Part shown: positions 1 through 9,438 of the stretch, one piece after another | Position numbering within the stretch: position 1 is the first letter of the stretch | Layout: every line of letters starts with the position of its first letter | Assembly (NCBI GenBank): GCA_016870095.1 | Contig: VGCI01000004.1 | Location: 99,061-163,060 of the forward strand | Direction of reading: 5' to 3' | Source of the DNA: Alphaproteobacteria bacterium | Lineage (GTDB): Bacteria; Pseudomonadota; Alphaproteobacteria; Paracaedibacterales; VGCI01 | Length of the DNA: 64,000 bases | Notes under the pieces: model-generated | Seen by the model: the letters and a program-made list of their open reading frames with translations, nothing else | Databases searched by the model: none | Told to the model about the DNA's origin: nothing | Position numbers and translations under genes: made by a program

Positions 1-1231
1 TATTTTTTTGAACGGTCATTAGGAGATTATTCGTGACAAGGTCGGGATCTGTGACACGATCTCCATGAATAATGATTTGGGGATTATGTGTTTTAACAAG
101 TCTTTCTAGAGTCGCACGATCTGTAATAGAGGCTAAGACGTATTCACAAACAACATCCGGATACAACTGATTAAATTTTATTTTTAGACCCGCAAGAGCC
201 TGTTCGGATGGGTCGACCATGACTAAGTGTTTTGGATAAAATCCCACAATGTGATGGGCCAGTTGATTGATAACAGGATCATGTATGCCTGTGATCAAAA
301 TACGTGCTGAGTCGATTAATGCCTGAACTTGTTGCCAGTCAGATCCAATTGAAGACGTTTGAAAATTACCCAGAGCGGCTTTTCCAATTAGATCTTCAAT
401 ATGGAGTGGGCGTAAAGTGACTTCATGGGTAGCTGGGGAAACTTCAAAGCGTAAACTTAGAATTCCTCGTCCTTGAAACTTTAAGAGAATTTGACGCAAG
501 GGCATATAATTTAATGCATCTTGAGAAATCAATAGACGTTTGGGTTCGCGACCTTCCGTAGAAAGTTTTTGAACGATAGAGACAAAGTCACTAATCATTC
601 CCAAAACAGGAAAGGGAGGAGGCAGATCATCACTTCCTAAAGGATGATTGAGAAGAATACCTTCCAGATTATAGGGAAATTCAGCTCTGTTGCCTTGAAG
701 TGTCTCATTTTTTCTTAAATATGCGCCGATCTGTTCGTTATAACCAATCACAATAACAGGAATTTTTGGGGCAAGTTCTACGGTCGCTGTTTTTATGACT
801 TCTTGCTTCCAAAACGGAGCTAACAGTCGAGGTACCAGAAGGCCTGTCATAAACAAAAAAGTATTTAAAATGGGGGTTAGGGGAGGTAATTTGCCCATAA
901 GCAGCATGAGAGGGTGATACAGTAAATTGGCTAAAACCGCACATCCCAAAATCCCAGGAATTTTTTCTAGGGAAATATAACGATAGGTACCTTGTTTGCT
1001 GCGAAGCCAGGAAAATAATGAAAAACTGATAAGGGCAAACACCAGACAATGCTTTAAAATAAAAGACATTTGTAAAGTCTGTATATCTTTGCCAAGTAAT
1101 ATACGTAAGGTGACGTAGAGGCTCAAAAGAGCAACCAAAAGATCTGAAATAAAAATTACCCACTCAGTTTTGAAATTGCTGGGGATCAATTTCTGACGTT
1201 GTAATAATAGTTTATGTAAAAACTCTCTCAT
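1..1231 (-). CDS. CapD/WbpM-like polysaccharide biosynthesis protein, partial (C-terminus beyond left edge)
   Basis: I translated the minus strand from the ATG at 1231 to base 1: 410 codons, no stop. The N-terminus has about four membrane segments (roughly residues 24-44, 55-75, 90-112, 119-138), then a nucleotide-binding region with 'PVIVIGYNE' near 158 and the family hallmark 'LRPLHIEDLIG' near 273. These match the membrane-bound nucleotide-sugar 4,6-dehydratase family (CapD/WbpM/FlaA1 type), which makes sugars for surface polysaccharide. The expected TGxxGxxG Rossmann loop is replaced by 'ITGIHDPVINQLA' (residues 313-325), and the usual HAAA region reads 'IIHGDRVTDP', so NAD binding may be lost. 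The start overlaps the upstream ligase gene by 20 bases, implying one transcript. The catalytic Tyr/Lys lie outside the window. Family assignment is fairly sure; activity is doubtful. Confidence 0.75.
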   Translation of the reverse strand, partial: MREFLHKLLLQRQKLIPSNFKTEWVIFISDLLVALLSLYVTLRILLGKDIQTLQMSFILKHCLVFALISFSLFSWLRSKQGTYRYISLEKIPGILGCAVLANLLYHPLMLLMGKLPPLTPILNTFLFMTGLLVPRLLAPFWKQEVIKTATVELAPKIPVIVIGYNEQIGAYLRKNETLQGNRAEFPYNLEGILLNHPLGSDDLPPPFPVLGMISDFVSIVQKLSTEGREPKRLLISQDALNYMPLRQILLKFQGRGILSLRFEVSPATHEVTLRPLHIEDLIGKAALGNFQTSSIGSDWQQVQALIDSARILITGIHDPVINQLAHHIVGFYPKHLVMVDPSEQALAGLKIKFNQLYPDVVCEYVLASITDRATLERLVKTHNPQIIIHGDRVTDPDLVTNNLLMTVQKN

Positions 1232-2462
1232 AGGCCTCCCTTTTTCTTTTAAATAGGGTTGTTGTTAAACCTATAATAATCCATAGGCCTGAAATCCACC
1301 AACTTTGCCAAAACCCTAAGTTTACCCAAACGATTGTAAAAACTCCTGTAAACAATCCGGCACAAATGGCTTTTTCCGTGACTACCAGGTTGGTTCGATA
1401 AATTTGATTGAGAGTGAAGTGTGTCAGAAGTATTGCTAATATCACACCTAAAAACCCAAGTTCTAGCCAAAGTTGGAGGATAGCATTATGAGGATGAAGC
1501 GCAAAACGGGGTGATTGCTTTTTCTGAGTAACACCGCGCTGATCAATGAATGTCCATTCTCGTATCATATGACTCTTTTCGTGGTGCGGCGTGCCATCCA
1601 TGCCGATGCCTTTCCAAGGATGTTCTAAAATACTTGTAGCGACTTCATTCCAAATATAAATGCGATCAATATAACTCGAAGAACGGGTGTAAGTATTAAT
1701 GGTGGGGATATTTTCTTGCTTGAAAACATTTAGACTGATAATAGGAAAAAAAATTATAAAGAGAGGAACGCCCAAGCGCATTCCCAGTGAAGTAATCCGA
1801 GGGAAAAAGAAGGTGCAACAAAAAGTGCAAATTCCCAAAAATAATCCCACAAAAGAGGTATCACAATCAATTTGAAACAAACTCCAAAATAGCAAAAAGA
1901 ATAAACTGAGAATTAAACCAAATCGTACGGGCTTCGAGTACGGTCTTTCCCACATCCAATACAGTGCAGGCCAAGCAGCTAAAGAGATCATTAGAGATCC
2001 TTGCGCAAAGGCTTTGGAGGGGGTTTTGCCCCAAAATATTCGCCAAGGATTACCTAATATTATTTCCGCACTTAACAACAAAAGACCAAAAAATAGTCCC
2101 CCTAAAAAGGCTTTAATGAGGCTCTTTTGAGATTCCTCAGATAAGCTCAATGAAAGTCGACACCACGCGAGGCCAAAGGTGACTAGGGAGAGAATTTTTA
2201 AACTCGCCAGAAAAGAAGCTGTGGGATTTATGGACCATAGGGATGTTACAAGTCCCCAAACAGGAATCGCGAAAAGAACCATTACCAAGTAGCGAGGTAA
2301 TACATATAGCCGCTGCTTATAATTATAATAGAGGCCAATCAGGCCTGCGATAACGATTTCCCAAACAATACTGTGGGGCGCTAAAATGGATAGAGGTATG
2401 AATAAGAAGATAATGAAATTCAGAAACCGTTGAGTGACTAAAGAGAGGATGACGGGTTTCAT
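1212..2462 (-). CDS. O-antigen ligase/polymerase family membrane protein (WaaL/Wzy-like)
   Basis: A 416-residue polytopic protein with about ten hydrophobic segments and a large periplasmic loop in the second half containing 'HPWKGIGMDGT' and 'HPHNAILQLWLELGFLG', the pattern of the Wzy_C/O-antigen ligase family. Such proteins polymerise or ligate undecaprenyl-linked glycans at the periplasmic face. I chose the ATG at 2462 because it overlaps the TGA of the upstream EVE gene (ATGA, 2459-2462); an upstream in-frame ATG at 2495 would run 12 codons further into that gene. The gene end overlaps the start of the CapD-like gene. Ligase versus polymerase cannot be told from sequence alone. Confidence 0.8.
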   Translation of the reverse strand: MKPVILSLVTQRFLNFIIFLFIPLSILAPHSIVWEIVIAGLIGLYYNYKQRLYVLPRYLVMVLFAIPVWGLVTSLWSINPTASFLASLKILSLVTFGLAWCRLSLSLSEESQKSLIKAFLGGLFFGLLLLSAEIILGNPWRIFWGKTPSKAFAQGSLMISLAAWPALYWMWERPYSKPVRFGLILSLFFLLFWSLFQIDCDTSFVGLFLGICTFCCTFFFPRITSLGMRLGVPLFIIFFPIISLNVFKQENIPTINTYTRSSSYIDRIYIWNEVATSILEHPWKGIGMDGTPHHEKSHMIREWTFIDQRGVTQKKQSPRFALHPHNAILQLWLELGFLGVILAILLTHFTLNQIYRTNLVVTEKAICAGLFTGVFTIVWVNLGFWQSWWISGLWIIIGLTTTLFKRKREAYERVFT

Positions 2463-2869
2463 ACCGTATCCCCCATTTGTAGGATAAGTGTCCAAGCTGG
2501 CTTATCAATGGGCATGACTGACAAGCGAGATTGGCGAACAAGAGATAGGTGAGCCAACCGGGGCTCATTCTTAATGACATCTAGACTTACTGGATTTTTT
2601 AAAGCCCTGACGGCTTTAACTTCAACCATTCCAAATCGCCCGGTTTCGTCGGAAGGATCTGGATGATATGTTCGGATGACTTCAACTATACCTACAATTT
2701 GACGATCACTCACCGAATGATAAAAAAAACAGTGATCACCCATTTTCATGGCCTTTAGATTGTTGGATGCTTGATAATTTCGCACACCATCCCACAAGGT
2801 CGTTTTTTTTGTTACTTGATCATTCCAAGACCAGGTAGAGGGTTCTGTTTTGATCAACCAATACTGCAT
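2459..2869 (-). CDS. EVE domain-containing protein
   Basis: A 136-residue protein that is a single EVE domain: it begins 'MQYWLIKTEPSTWSW', followed by 'WDGVRNYQASNNLKAM' and 'GDHCFFYHS', all typical of the thymocyte nuclear protein 1/EVE family. EVE domains belong to the PUA-like fold and are thought to bind modified bases in nucleic acid; the cellular role of the stand-alone bacterial form is not settled. Its first base overlaps the last base of gpsA and its stop overlaps the next start, so it sits inside a tightly packed minus-strand operon. Confidence 0.9.
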   Translation of the reverse strand: MQYWLIKTEPSTWSWNDQVTKKTTLWDGVRNYQASNNLKAMKMGDHCFFYHSVSDRQIVGIVEVIRTYHPDPSDETGRFGMVEVKAVRALKNPVSLDVIKNEPRLAHLSLVRQSRLSVMPIDKPAWTLILQMGDTV

Positions 2870-3873
2870 TAGAACTCCAATTCCGATTGGTGAGAAAGAA
2901 TATGATCTACCACTTTATCAAGAGGAATATGATCATAAAGGAGATTGTATAGAGCTTGGCATAAGGGCATAGGTATGGATAAAGCGCGGGATAATTTATA
3001 AACTGCAGCCGTGGTGGGTACGCCTTCAGCAATAAAGGAGCACTCTTTCAAAATTTTTTCCACATTTGCCCCCTTTTGCCCAAGGGCTAATCCTAGACGC
3101 ATATTGCGAGATTGTTCGCTTGAACACGTCAATGTTACGTCTCCCACGGCGGATAGTCCTAAAAATGTATCACTCTTTCCCCCAAGAGCAAGTCCAAGCC
3201 GGCGCATTTCCGCAAGGCCTCGTGTAATGAGAGCTGCGGCTGCATTATTTCCAAATCCTTTTCCACGGACGATTCCACAAGCGATCGCTAAAATATTTTT
3301 AACGGCTCCGGCCACTTGAACACCGATGGGATCATCGCTTATATAACACCGAAAATGAGGATGACGGAATGCTCCGGCTATCAATTTGGCGATTTTCTCG
3401 TTTTCGCAAGCCACAGTAACGGCTGTGGGAAGATTAAGGCCGACCTCATCTGCAAAAGATGGTCCTGAGAGAACAGCTATGGGATTGGGAAGCAAGTCTT
3501 GGCTGACTTTAGATAATAACTGTGGTTCATCCTTATCCCCCCCCAGCAATATTCCCTTGGAACAAATTACCCACGGTGCGGTCGGGGGAAGATGTTTTTG
3601 AACATCAAGGCAGATCTCCCGGATTGTTTGGGCAGGTGTGACTTGAAGAACAATATCTGCGTCCCGAAGAGTTTCAAGGTCATGGGTAACTGTAAGAGCT
3701 GAGGGAAGAGGAATATTTGGCAGGTAAGTTTGGTTTATACGGGTTTTTGAGAGAATAGAAGCTTCTTTTGCTTGACGCGTTATGAGCGTAACATTCTGTT
3801 TGTCAGCGCGTAAGGCGGTTAATGCAAGGGCTGTTCCCCAAGATCCCGCGCCAATAATGTAGATTTTCTTCAT
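2869..3873 (-). CDS. gpsA: NAD(P)-dependent glycerol-3-phosphate dehydrogenase
   Basis: A 334-residue protein, normal length for GpsA. The N-terminal Rossmann motif 'IIGAGSWGTALAL' is at residues 5-17; 'VLSGPSFADEV' and 'VAGAVKNILAIACGI' (with the catalytic lysine) follow, and a C-terminal helical domain contains 'GLSAVGDVTLTC'. The enzyme reduces dihydroxyacetone phosphate to sn-glycerol-3-phosphate, the backbone for phospholipids. It leads the minus-strand group with the EVE and ligase genes. A run of eight G on the coding strand (plus positions 3537-3544) is in frame here but is a slippage-prone tract. Confidence 0.97.
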   Translation of the reverse strand: MKKIYIIGAGSWGTALALTALRADKQNVTLITRQAKEASILSKTRINQTYLPNIPLPSALTVTHDLETLRDADIVLQVTPAQTIREICLDVQKHLPPTAPWVICSKGILLGGDKDEPQLLSKVSQDLLPNPIAVLSGPSFADEVGLNLPTAVTVACENEKIAKLIAGAFRHPHFRCYISDDPIGVQVAGAVKNILAIACGIVRGKGFGNNAAAALITRGLAEMRRLGLALGGKSDTFLGLSAVGDVTLTCSSEQSRNMRLGLALGQKGANVEKILKECSFIAEGVPTTAAVYKLSRALSIPMPLCQALYNLLYDHIPLDKVVDHILSHQSELEF

Positions 3874-4038
3874 GAAGAACTTATACTATTTTCAGACACT
3901 TTGTGCCAGCTTTAATAGCGTCCTGTGCTACCTCTATTTATTGAATAATGGATTTTATGATGCCCTGCTTTCTTACAAGTCTTAAGGGAAGGGGAGTGGT
4001 AAAGAATATGAGGATAAAAAAGGGAGTAGGCTGAGTCA

Positions 4039-5058
4039 TTAACTATTTTTAGAAGCACATAAAGGCCAGCGGGGAACGGGGATAAAATTTAATGAGTCTT
4101 GTTGACCCAATCGAAGTTTTTCAATCCCAACCCAGGCAATCATGGCCGCGTTATCTGTACATAATTCTAAGGGGGGTGCAACAAAGCTGAACCCATGTGC
4201 TGTACTTAAGGTAGACAGTCTTAAACGTAAGGCTGCATTAGCCGCGACACCCCCAGCAACAACAAAATGTTTACAAGGAGCTTGAAGCATTTTAAAAGCG
4301 TTTAAGGCGCGTTCTTCTAAACAATCAGCGATAGCTTCTTGGAAACTGGCGGCTAAATCGGCTTTATCTTGGGGGGATAAGGGTGTGTGTTTCTCAGCAA
4401 TCATTCGTACGGCAGTTTTAAGACCAGAAAAGGAAAAGTCGCAACCCTCACGACCCTTTAGGGGGCGCGGTAAGGAAAATCGTTTGCCATTCCCCTTTTG
4501 GGCTAACTTTTCTACAGCAGGACCTCCTGGATAGTCTAATCCAAAAATACGAGCGACTTTATCAAAGGCCTCCCCAACGGCATCGTCAATTGTTGAGCCT
4601 AATAATCGATACTGCCCAACGCCGGTGACTTCTAGAAATTGACAATGCCCTCCCGAGATTAGAAGAAGTAAAAAGGGAAAGGGTAAATCATGGGTGAGTC
4701 GCCCCGTTAATGCGTGGCCTTCTAAATGGTTGACAGCGATAAAAGGAAGGTTTTTTGCGGCTGCGATGGCTTTGGCTGTCATAACACCGACAAGGACGCC
4801 CCCGATTAATCCGGGCCCCGCAGTTACGGCAATACCATCGAGGTTATCTAAGGTAACATCGGCATCTTTCAGTGCTTTTTCAATGAGGGGATGGAGATGG
4901 TCCAAATGAGCGCGGGCAGCGTTTTCAGGAACTACCCCCCCATAAGGTTGGTGGCCTGAGATTTGAGATATTAGCGAATTAGAAAGAATGGTTCGATCAT
5001 CTCGAACAACAGCCGCAGCTGTTTCATCACAACTGGTTTCGATGCCCAAAACGATCAT
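4039..5058 (-). CDS. tsaD: tRNA N6-adenosine threonylcarbamoyltransferase
   Basis: A 339-residue ASKHA-fold protein starting '[16 protein letters not shown]'. The metal-binding 'NHLEGH' (His111, His115) and the later '[13 protein letters not shown]' nucleotide-binding motif are intact. TsaD transfers the threonylcarbamoyl group to A37 of ANN-decoding tRNAs with TsaB/TsaE, which are not in this window. The gene lies 18 bases after typA on the same strand, so co-transcription is likely. The 165 bases between its end and gpsA contain no gene I can support. Confidence 0.97.
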   Translation of the reverse strand: MIVLGIETSCDETAAAVVRDDRTILSNSLISQISGHQPYGGVVPENAARAHLDHLHPLIEKALKDADVTLDNLDGIAVTAGPGLIGGVLVGVMTAKAIAAAKNLPFIAVNHLEGHALTGRLTHDLPFPFLLLLISGGHCQFLEVTGVGQYRLLGSTIDDAVGEAFDKVARIFGLDYPGGPAVEKLAQKGNGKRFSLPRPLKGREGCDFSFSGLKTAVRMIAEKHTPLSPQDKADLAASFQEAIADCLEERALNAFKMLQAPCKHFVVAGGVAANAALRLRLSTLSTAHGFSFVAPPLELCTDNAAMIAWVGIEKLRLGQQDSLNFIPVPRWPLCASKNS

Positions 5059-5076
5059 GGCCCATTCCTTTAAAAT

Positions 5077-6897
5077 TTAACCTTTAGCAGCGCGTTCTGA
5101 TCTTTTTCGATCGTTAGGATCCAAGACAGCTTTGCGCAAGCGTATGCTTTTGGGTGTAACTTCCACGCGCTCATCGTCTTGAATATAGGCAATCGCTTGT
5201 TCTAAAGTCATAATTTTTGGAGGCGTTAAACGAATAGCCTCATCTTTTCCGGATGCTCGAACGTTGGTAAGTTGTTTGCCTTTCAGGGGATTCACCTCCA
5301 GGTCATTCTCACGGCTATTTTCACCAATGATCATTCCCTGATAAACTTGCGTGCCGGGATCCAGAAATAAGATACCTCGATCTTCCAAAGTATTTAATGA
5401 ATAGGCGGTTGTTTCTCCACTTCCATTACAGATAAGTACCCCATTTCGGCGACCTTCAATTGAACCTCGAAAGGGTCCGTATTCATGAAAAACTCGGCTC
5501 ATAATGCCAGTTCCCCGCGTTTCAGTCAGGAATTGTCCGTGATATCCTATTAATCCTCGAGAGGGCGTAAAGAAAATAATGCGTGTTTTGCCACCACCAG
5601 AAGGACGCATATCTTGCATTTCGGATTTGCGGGAATTCATACTCTCTACAACGGTGCCAACAAACTCATCATCCACATCAATTTGAATTTCTTCGATGGG
5701 TTCTAGACGATTTCCAGCGTCGTCAGTTTGGTAGAGAACGCGAGGACGACTAATGGAAAGTTCGAAACCTTCGCGACGCATAGTCTCGATAATAACACCA
5801 AGCTGTAATTCACCACGACCTGCGACTTCAAAAGCATCTTTATCTGCAGTTTCCGTGACACGAATAGCCACGTTTCCTTCTGCTTCTTTTGTTAACCGAT
5901 CCCTTAACATACGGGAGGTAAGTTTGCTTCCTTCTCTTCCAGCAAGAGGAGAGTCATTTATAGAAAATGTCATAGCTAAGGTCGGGGGATCAATTGGTTG
6001 GCCGGGCAAAGCTTCCGTAACTTCTGGGGCCGCAATAGTTTCTGCAACCGTTGCTTTTTCTAGTCCCGCTAAGGCAATAATATCTCCAGCTTCTGCTTGC
6101 TCAATGGAAATACGTTCAAGTCCCCTAAAGGCAAGTAATTTATTGATACGTCCTGTTTCTACGATTTGTCCTTCTCGATTGAGAACGCGGACAGGCATAT
6201 TAATTTTCGCTGTTCCTGAATGAATACGCCCCGTGAGAACACGACCTAAGTAGGAATCATATTCCCGAGTAGTAATCAACATAGAAAAAGGAGCATCTTC
6301 TATCGTTTTGGGAGCGTGTACATGGCTAATGATGAGATCAAATAGAGGGGCAATATCAACACGATCTTGAGTCAAATCTCGAACAGCCCATCCACCACGA
6401 CCGGAAGCATAGGCTATCGGGAAATCCAATTGGTCATCATTGGCATCCAAAGCCATAAAAAGGTCAAAAATTTCTTCTAGTACTTCTTCAGGACGCGCGT
6501 CTTGACGATCAATCTTATTGATCACCACAATAGGACGTAATCCAAGTTTTAGGGCTTTACTTAATACAAATTTTGTTTGAGGCATAGGGCCCTCAGCGGC
6601 ATCCACTAGGACAACCACGCCATCTACCATTGACAAAATGCGCTCAACTTCACCACCAAAGTCCGCGTGGCCCGGCGTATCAACAATGTTAATGCGAACA
6701 TCTTGCCAAAATAATGAGGTACATTTTGCTAAAATCGTTATACCACGCTCGCGTTCTAAGTCGTTGGAATCCATGGCACGCTCAGCCACATTTTGATTGG
6801 TTCGAAATGTACCACTTTGCTTCAGCATGGTATCCACAAGTGTTGTTTTCCCATGGTCAACGTGAGCGATAATGGCAATATTGCGAATTTGAGTCAT
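5077..6897 (-). CDS. typA: Ribosome-associated translational GTPase TypA/BipA
   Basis: A 606-residue translational GTPase. G1 '[10 protein letters not shown]' lies near the start, G3 'DTPGHADF' and G4 'NKID' follow, then the EF-G-like domains and the BipA-specific C-terminus containing '[10 protein letters not shown]' and '[13 protein letters not shown]'. BipA binds 70S ribosomes and assists large-subunit assembly and stress adaptation. I chose the ATG at 6897 ('[13 protein letters not shown]') because homologues start there; an in-frame ATG at 6972 would add 25 non-homologous residues. It is first in a typA-tsaD unit. Confidence 0.96.
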   Translation of the reverse strand: MTQIRNIAIIAHVDHGKTTLVDTMLKQSGTFRTNQNVAERAMDSNDLERERGITILAKCTSLFWQDVRINIVDTPGHADFGGEVERILSMVDGVVVLVDAAEGPMPQTKFVLSKALKLGLRPIVVINKIDRQDARPEEVLEEIFDLFMALDANDDQLDFPIAYASGRGGWAVRDLTQDRVDIAPLFDLIISHVHAPKTIEDAPFSMLITTREYDSYLGRVLTGRIHSGTAKINMPVRVLNREGQIVETGRINKLLAFRGLERISIEQAEAGDIIALAGLEKATVAETIAAPEVTEALPGQPIDPPTLAMTFSINDSPLAGREGSKLTSRMLRDRLTKEAEGNVAIRVTETADKDAFEVAGRGELQLGVIIETMRREGFELSISRPRVLYQTDDAGNRLEPIEEIQIDVDDEFVGTVVESMNSRKSEMQDMRPSGGGKTRIIFFTPSRGLIGYHGQFLTETRGTGIMSRVFHEYGPFRGSIEGRRNGVLICNGSGETTAYSLNTLEDRGILFLDPGTQVYQGMIIGENSRENDLEVNPLKGKQLTNVRASGKDEAIRLTPPKIMTLEQAIAYIQDDERVEVTPKSIRLRKAVLDPNDRKRSERAAKG

Positions 6898-7215
6898 TTG
6901 AATAAAAGTCCTAAATTTAAAGTATATAAGTATTCTTAATCTATATATGGGTGAGCTTGTGGATAAATACAACTCTTTTATCAGGCATTTTTATGTCTGA
7001 TATTTTTCTGAACATCGGCGAATATTTTCAAGAAAAAAGCTCTTGCCACGGGAATATAGCAGTCTTTGTGCAAAAAAGGTAGTATAAGTTGGATGGGGGG
7101 ATAATGTACAGTTGACAAAGTATTTAGCAAAATCGAATTCTGTCGCAAAACCTCTTGTAATCGTGTAAGAAAGTGCTGAACATTTTTGGAAAAGTTGAAA
7201 AATATCTGAGGCGTT
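6898..7215. other. Intergenic region between divergent typA and glycosyltransferase genes
   Basis: Just over 300 bases separating divergent transcription units. A TTGACA (7112-7117) on the plus strand, with a weak GAATTC 17 bases downstream, could serve the glycosyltransferase operon. An 80-codon minus-strand reading frame here has no family resemblance and overlaps the next gene's start, so I do not call it. No RNA gene was recognised. Confidence 0.4.
6942..6972 (-). promoter_or_regulatory. Possible typA promoter
   Basis: On the minus strand TTGTAT (6967-6972) is followed about 19 bases later by TATATA (6942-6947), upstream of typA. The spacing is longer than the ideal 17 bases, so this is a weak inference. 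Confidence 0.25.
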
Positions 7216-8334
7216 ATGGTGAAAAAACAACAAACAAACCTGTCATCGATATTTATTCTAACCCGTTCTTTAAACGTTGGAGGTGCTGAACGGCAAGTCA
7301 GTGTTTTGGCTAAAGCGCTTCATAAAAAAGGCTATAAGGTTACTATTTGTGTGTTTTATTCTGGAGGCGCTCTGGAAGAAGGCCTGCTGCAATCCGGTGT
7401 TTCAATTTATTCCCTTCATAAAAAAGGTCGATGGGATCTTTTGGGATGGTTTAGTCGCTACTTGAAGGCGATTCGAGTTGTAAATCCTGATGTTGTTTAT
7501 AGTTTTCTGACCACGTCAAATATTGTCGCAATATTGGGGAGAGTTTTTGTTTCTAAACCCGTCGTTTGGGGAATTCGGGCTTCAAATATGAAATTTAGTA
7601 GCTATGATTGGCTTGCGGGCCTTTCAGCCTGGTTTGAACGAAAGCTTTCGCGTTATGTGCAGACCATCATTTTTAATTCATGGTTTAGCAGAAATTATCA
7701 TGAATCCTTAGGCTATTTTTTAAATCATGCAGTTGTCATACCCAATGGGATTGATACAGAAACATTTAAAGTTGATTTGAATTCAAGAAAAGCCATCCGT
7801 TATCAATTAGGCATACCCGAAGATGCTATGGTGGTTGGCATGCTGGCGCGTGTTGATCCCATGAAAGATTATGAGACATATGTGATGGCTTTCAGAGCTT
7901 TATGTTCTGAATATAAAAATCTCTATTTTATAGCTGCAGGTGCGGGGACAGATACAGCACTTTGGTCTTCTGTCTCTCCCCAATTTCTGAGATTAGGCAT
8001 CTGGAAAGATGTTTGTGGATTACTTAATGCCCTAGATATTATGGTGTTATGTTCGGCTTTTGGAGAAGGATTTTCAAACAGTCTAGGTGAAGCTATGGCT
8101 TGTGGAATTCCAACTGTTGCTACAGATGTTGGGGATGCGGCTTTTATTGTTGGTGATCAAGGAGTGATCATTCCCCCCCAAAATCCGCAGGCACTTATTG
8201 AAGCGATAAAATTTCAAATGAAACAACTTCCCTCAAAAGATGAAATTCGCAATCGTATCCTTGAAAAATTTAGTGTGTCGCAAATGGTAGATCAAACTCT
8301 AAAAACTTTAACAGATGCGACGGTATCCTCATGA
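7216..8334 (+). CDS. GT4-family glycosyltransferase
   Basis: A 372-residue GT-B fold enzyme of family GT4. The N-terminal acceptor domain has 'LNVGGAERQVSVLAKAL'; the C-terminal donor domain starts around 'VVGMLARVDPMKDYET' and carries the E-x7-E type motif in 'FGEGFSNSLGEAMACG'. Such enzymes move sugars from nucleotide donors onto lipid-linked or surface glycans. Its stop overlaps the start of the next glycosyltransferase by four bases (ATGA), and the two proteins are clear paralogues ('ARVDPMKD' versus 'SRVDPMKD'). Donor and acceptor cannot be predicted. Confidence 0.92.
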   Translation: MVKKQQTNLSSIFILTRSLNVGGAERQVSVLAKALHKKGYKVTICVFYSGGALEEGLLQSGVSIYSLHKKGRWDLLGWFSRYLKAIRVVNPDVVYSFLTTSNIVAILGRVFVSKPVVWGIRASNMKFSSYDWLAGLSAWFERKLSRYVQTIIFNSWFSRNYHESLGYFLNHAVVIPNGIDTETFKVDLNSRKAIRYQLGIPEDAMVVGMLARVDPMKDYETYVMAFRALCSEYKNLYFIAAGAGTDTALWSSVSPQFLRLGIWKDVCGLLNALDIMVLCSAFGEGFSNSLGEAMACGIPTVATDVGDAAFIVGDQGVIIPPQNPQALIEAIKFQMKQLPSKDEIRNRILEKFSVSQMVDQTLKTLTDATVSS

Positions 8335-9425
8335 AAATTGCTCATTTGATTACAGGATTAGGTTTGGGGGGCGCAGAGCAGCAATTAAAAGCCCTGGTGA
8401 CTGATCCTGAAAAATCTTCTTTAGAGCACGTTGTTATTTCTTTAAAAGATGAAGGAATTATTGGGAAACAAATTGTTGGTCAGCCGGGCGTCTATCTTTA
8501 TTGTTTGAATCTCCATAAATCGATAACCGGTTTTTGGCAGCTTTATAGGATTTTGCGTCGGGAAAAACCAGATGTATTACAAACTTGGCTTTATCATGCA
8601 GATTTTTTAGGTCTTTTAATTGGTAGGCTTGCGAGAGTTCCTCGAATTATTTGGAATATTCGCTGCTCAAATATGGACCTATCTCAATATTCAAAGCAAA
8701 CAGGACTTATTGTAATGATATTGAAATTTCTTTCTCGGTATCCAGATGCTATTGTAACAAATTCTCAAGCAGGAAAGAAATTCCATAAAATTATGGGATA
8801 TCGTCCAAGACGTTGGGCTCATATTCCCAATGGTATTGATACAGATATTTATTATCCCAATCGATCTGGCAGTCAAAAATTTCGTCAATCTCTTAACATT
8901 CCTGAAAACGCCCTTGTGATTGGTATGCTTAGTCGTGTTGATCCAATGAAAGATCACTCTACTTTTTTGAAGGCTATGAAAATACTTTCTCAAAAACATG
9001 AAAATCTTTACTGTATTTTGGCTGGTAAAGGAACAAAAACGGCAACTTGGCCTGTTCTTCCTCCCCGATTGTTAAGATTAGGAATATGGAAAAATGTGCC
9101 AGAATTCTTAAATTCCTTGGATATTTTGGTATTATCTTCCGCTTTTGGTGAAGGGTTCCCGAACGTTGTTGGTGAAGGTATGGCGTGTGAAGTTCCCGTC
9201 ATCGCAACAAATGTGGGAGATACAGCGATGCTGGTGAATGCCCCGGCACAAATTATTCCGCCTCGAAATGTTAATAAACTTATTCTTGCCTTGGAGAGAT
9301 TGCTGACATTATCTCCCCAAGAAAGAAAGGCAATAGGGCAAGAGAGTCGGGAGCAGATTTTGAATTTTTATAGCCTTTCGGCGATGCGGAAAAGGTATGT
9401 TTCATTTTATAAGAGCTTGCATTAA
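8331..9425 (+). CDS. GT4-family glycosyltransferase (paralogue of the upstream gene)
   Basis: A 364-residue GT4 glycosyltransferase with 'GLGLGGAEQQLKAL' at the N-terminus, 'IPNGIDTDIYYP' at the domain boundary, 'VIGMLSRVDPMKDHST' and the donor-site 'FGEGFPNVVGEGMACE'. The resemblance along the full length to the preceding gene indicates tandem duplication. It is translationally coupled to that gene and lies 13 bases before the AsnB-like gene, forming a three-gene polysaccharide unit. Confidence 0.92.
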   Translation: MKIAHLITGLGLGGAEQQLKALVTDPEKSSLEHVVISLKDEGIIGKQIVGQPGVYLYCLNLHKSITGFWQLYRILRREKPDVLQTWLYHADFLGLLIGRLARVPRIIWNIRCSNMDLSQYSKQTGLIVMILKFLSRYPDAIVTNSQAGKKFHKIMGYRPRRWAHIPNGIDTDIYYPNRSGSQKFRQSLNIPENALVIGMLSRVDPMKDHSTFLKAMKILSQKHENLYCILAGKGTKTATWPVLPPRLLRLGIWKNVPEFLNSLDILVLSSAFGEGFPNVVGEGMACEVPVIATNVGDTAMLVNAPAQIIPPRNVNKLILALERLLTLSPQERKAIGQESREQILNFYSLSAMRKRYVSFYKSLH

Positions 9426-9438
9426 TTAAGGAAATTCT

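Noticed and set aside
738..1163. 141-codon minus-strand frame
   Set aside because: A shadow in another frame of the partial CapD-like gene, whose translation has transmembrane segments and the family motif.
6991..7233. 80-codon minus-strand frame upstream of typA
   Set aside because: No family resemblance and it overlaps the start of the divergent glycosyltransferase.
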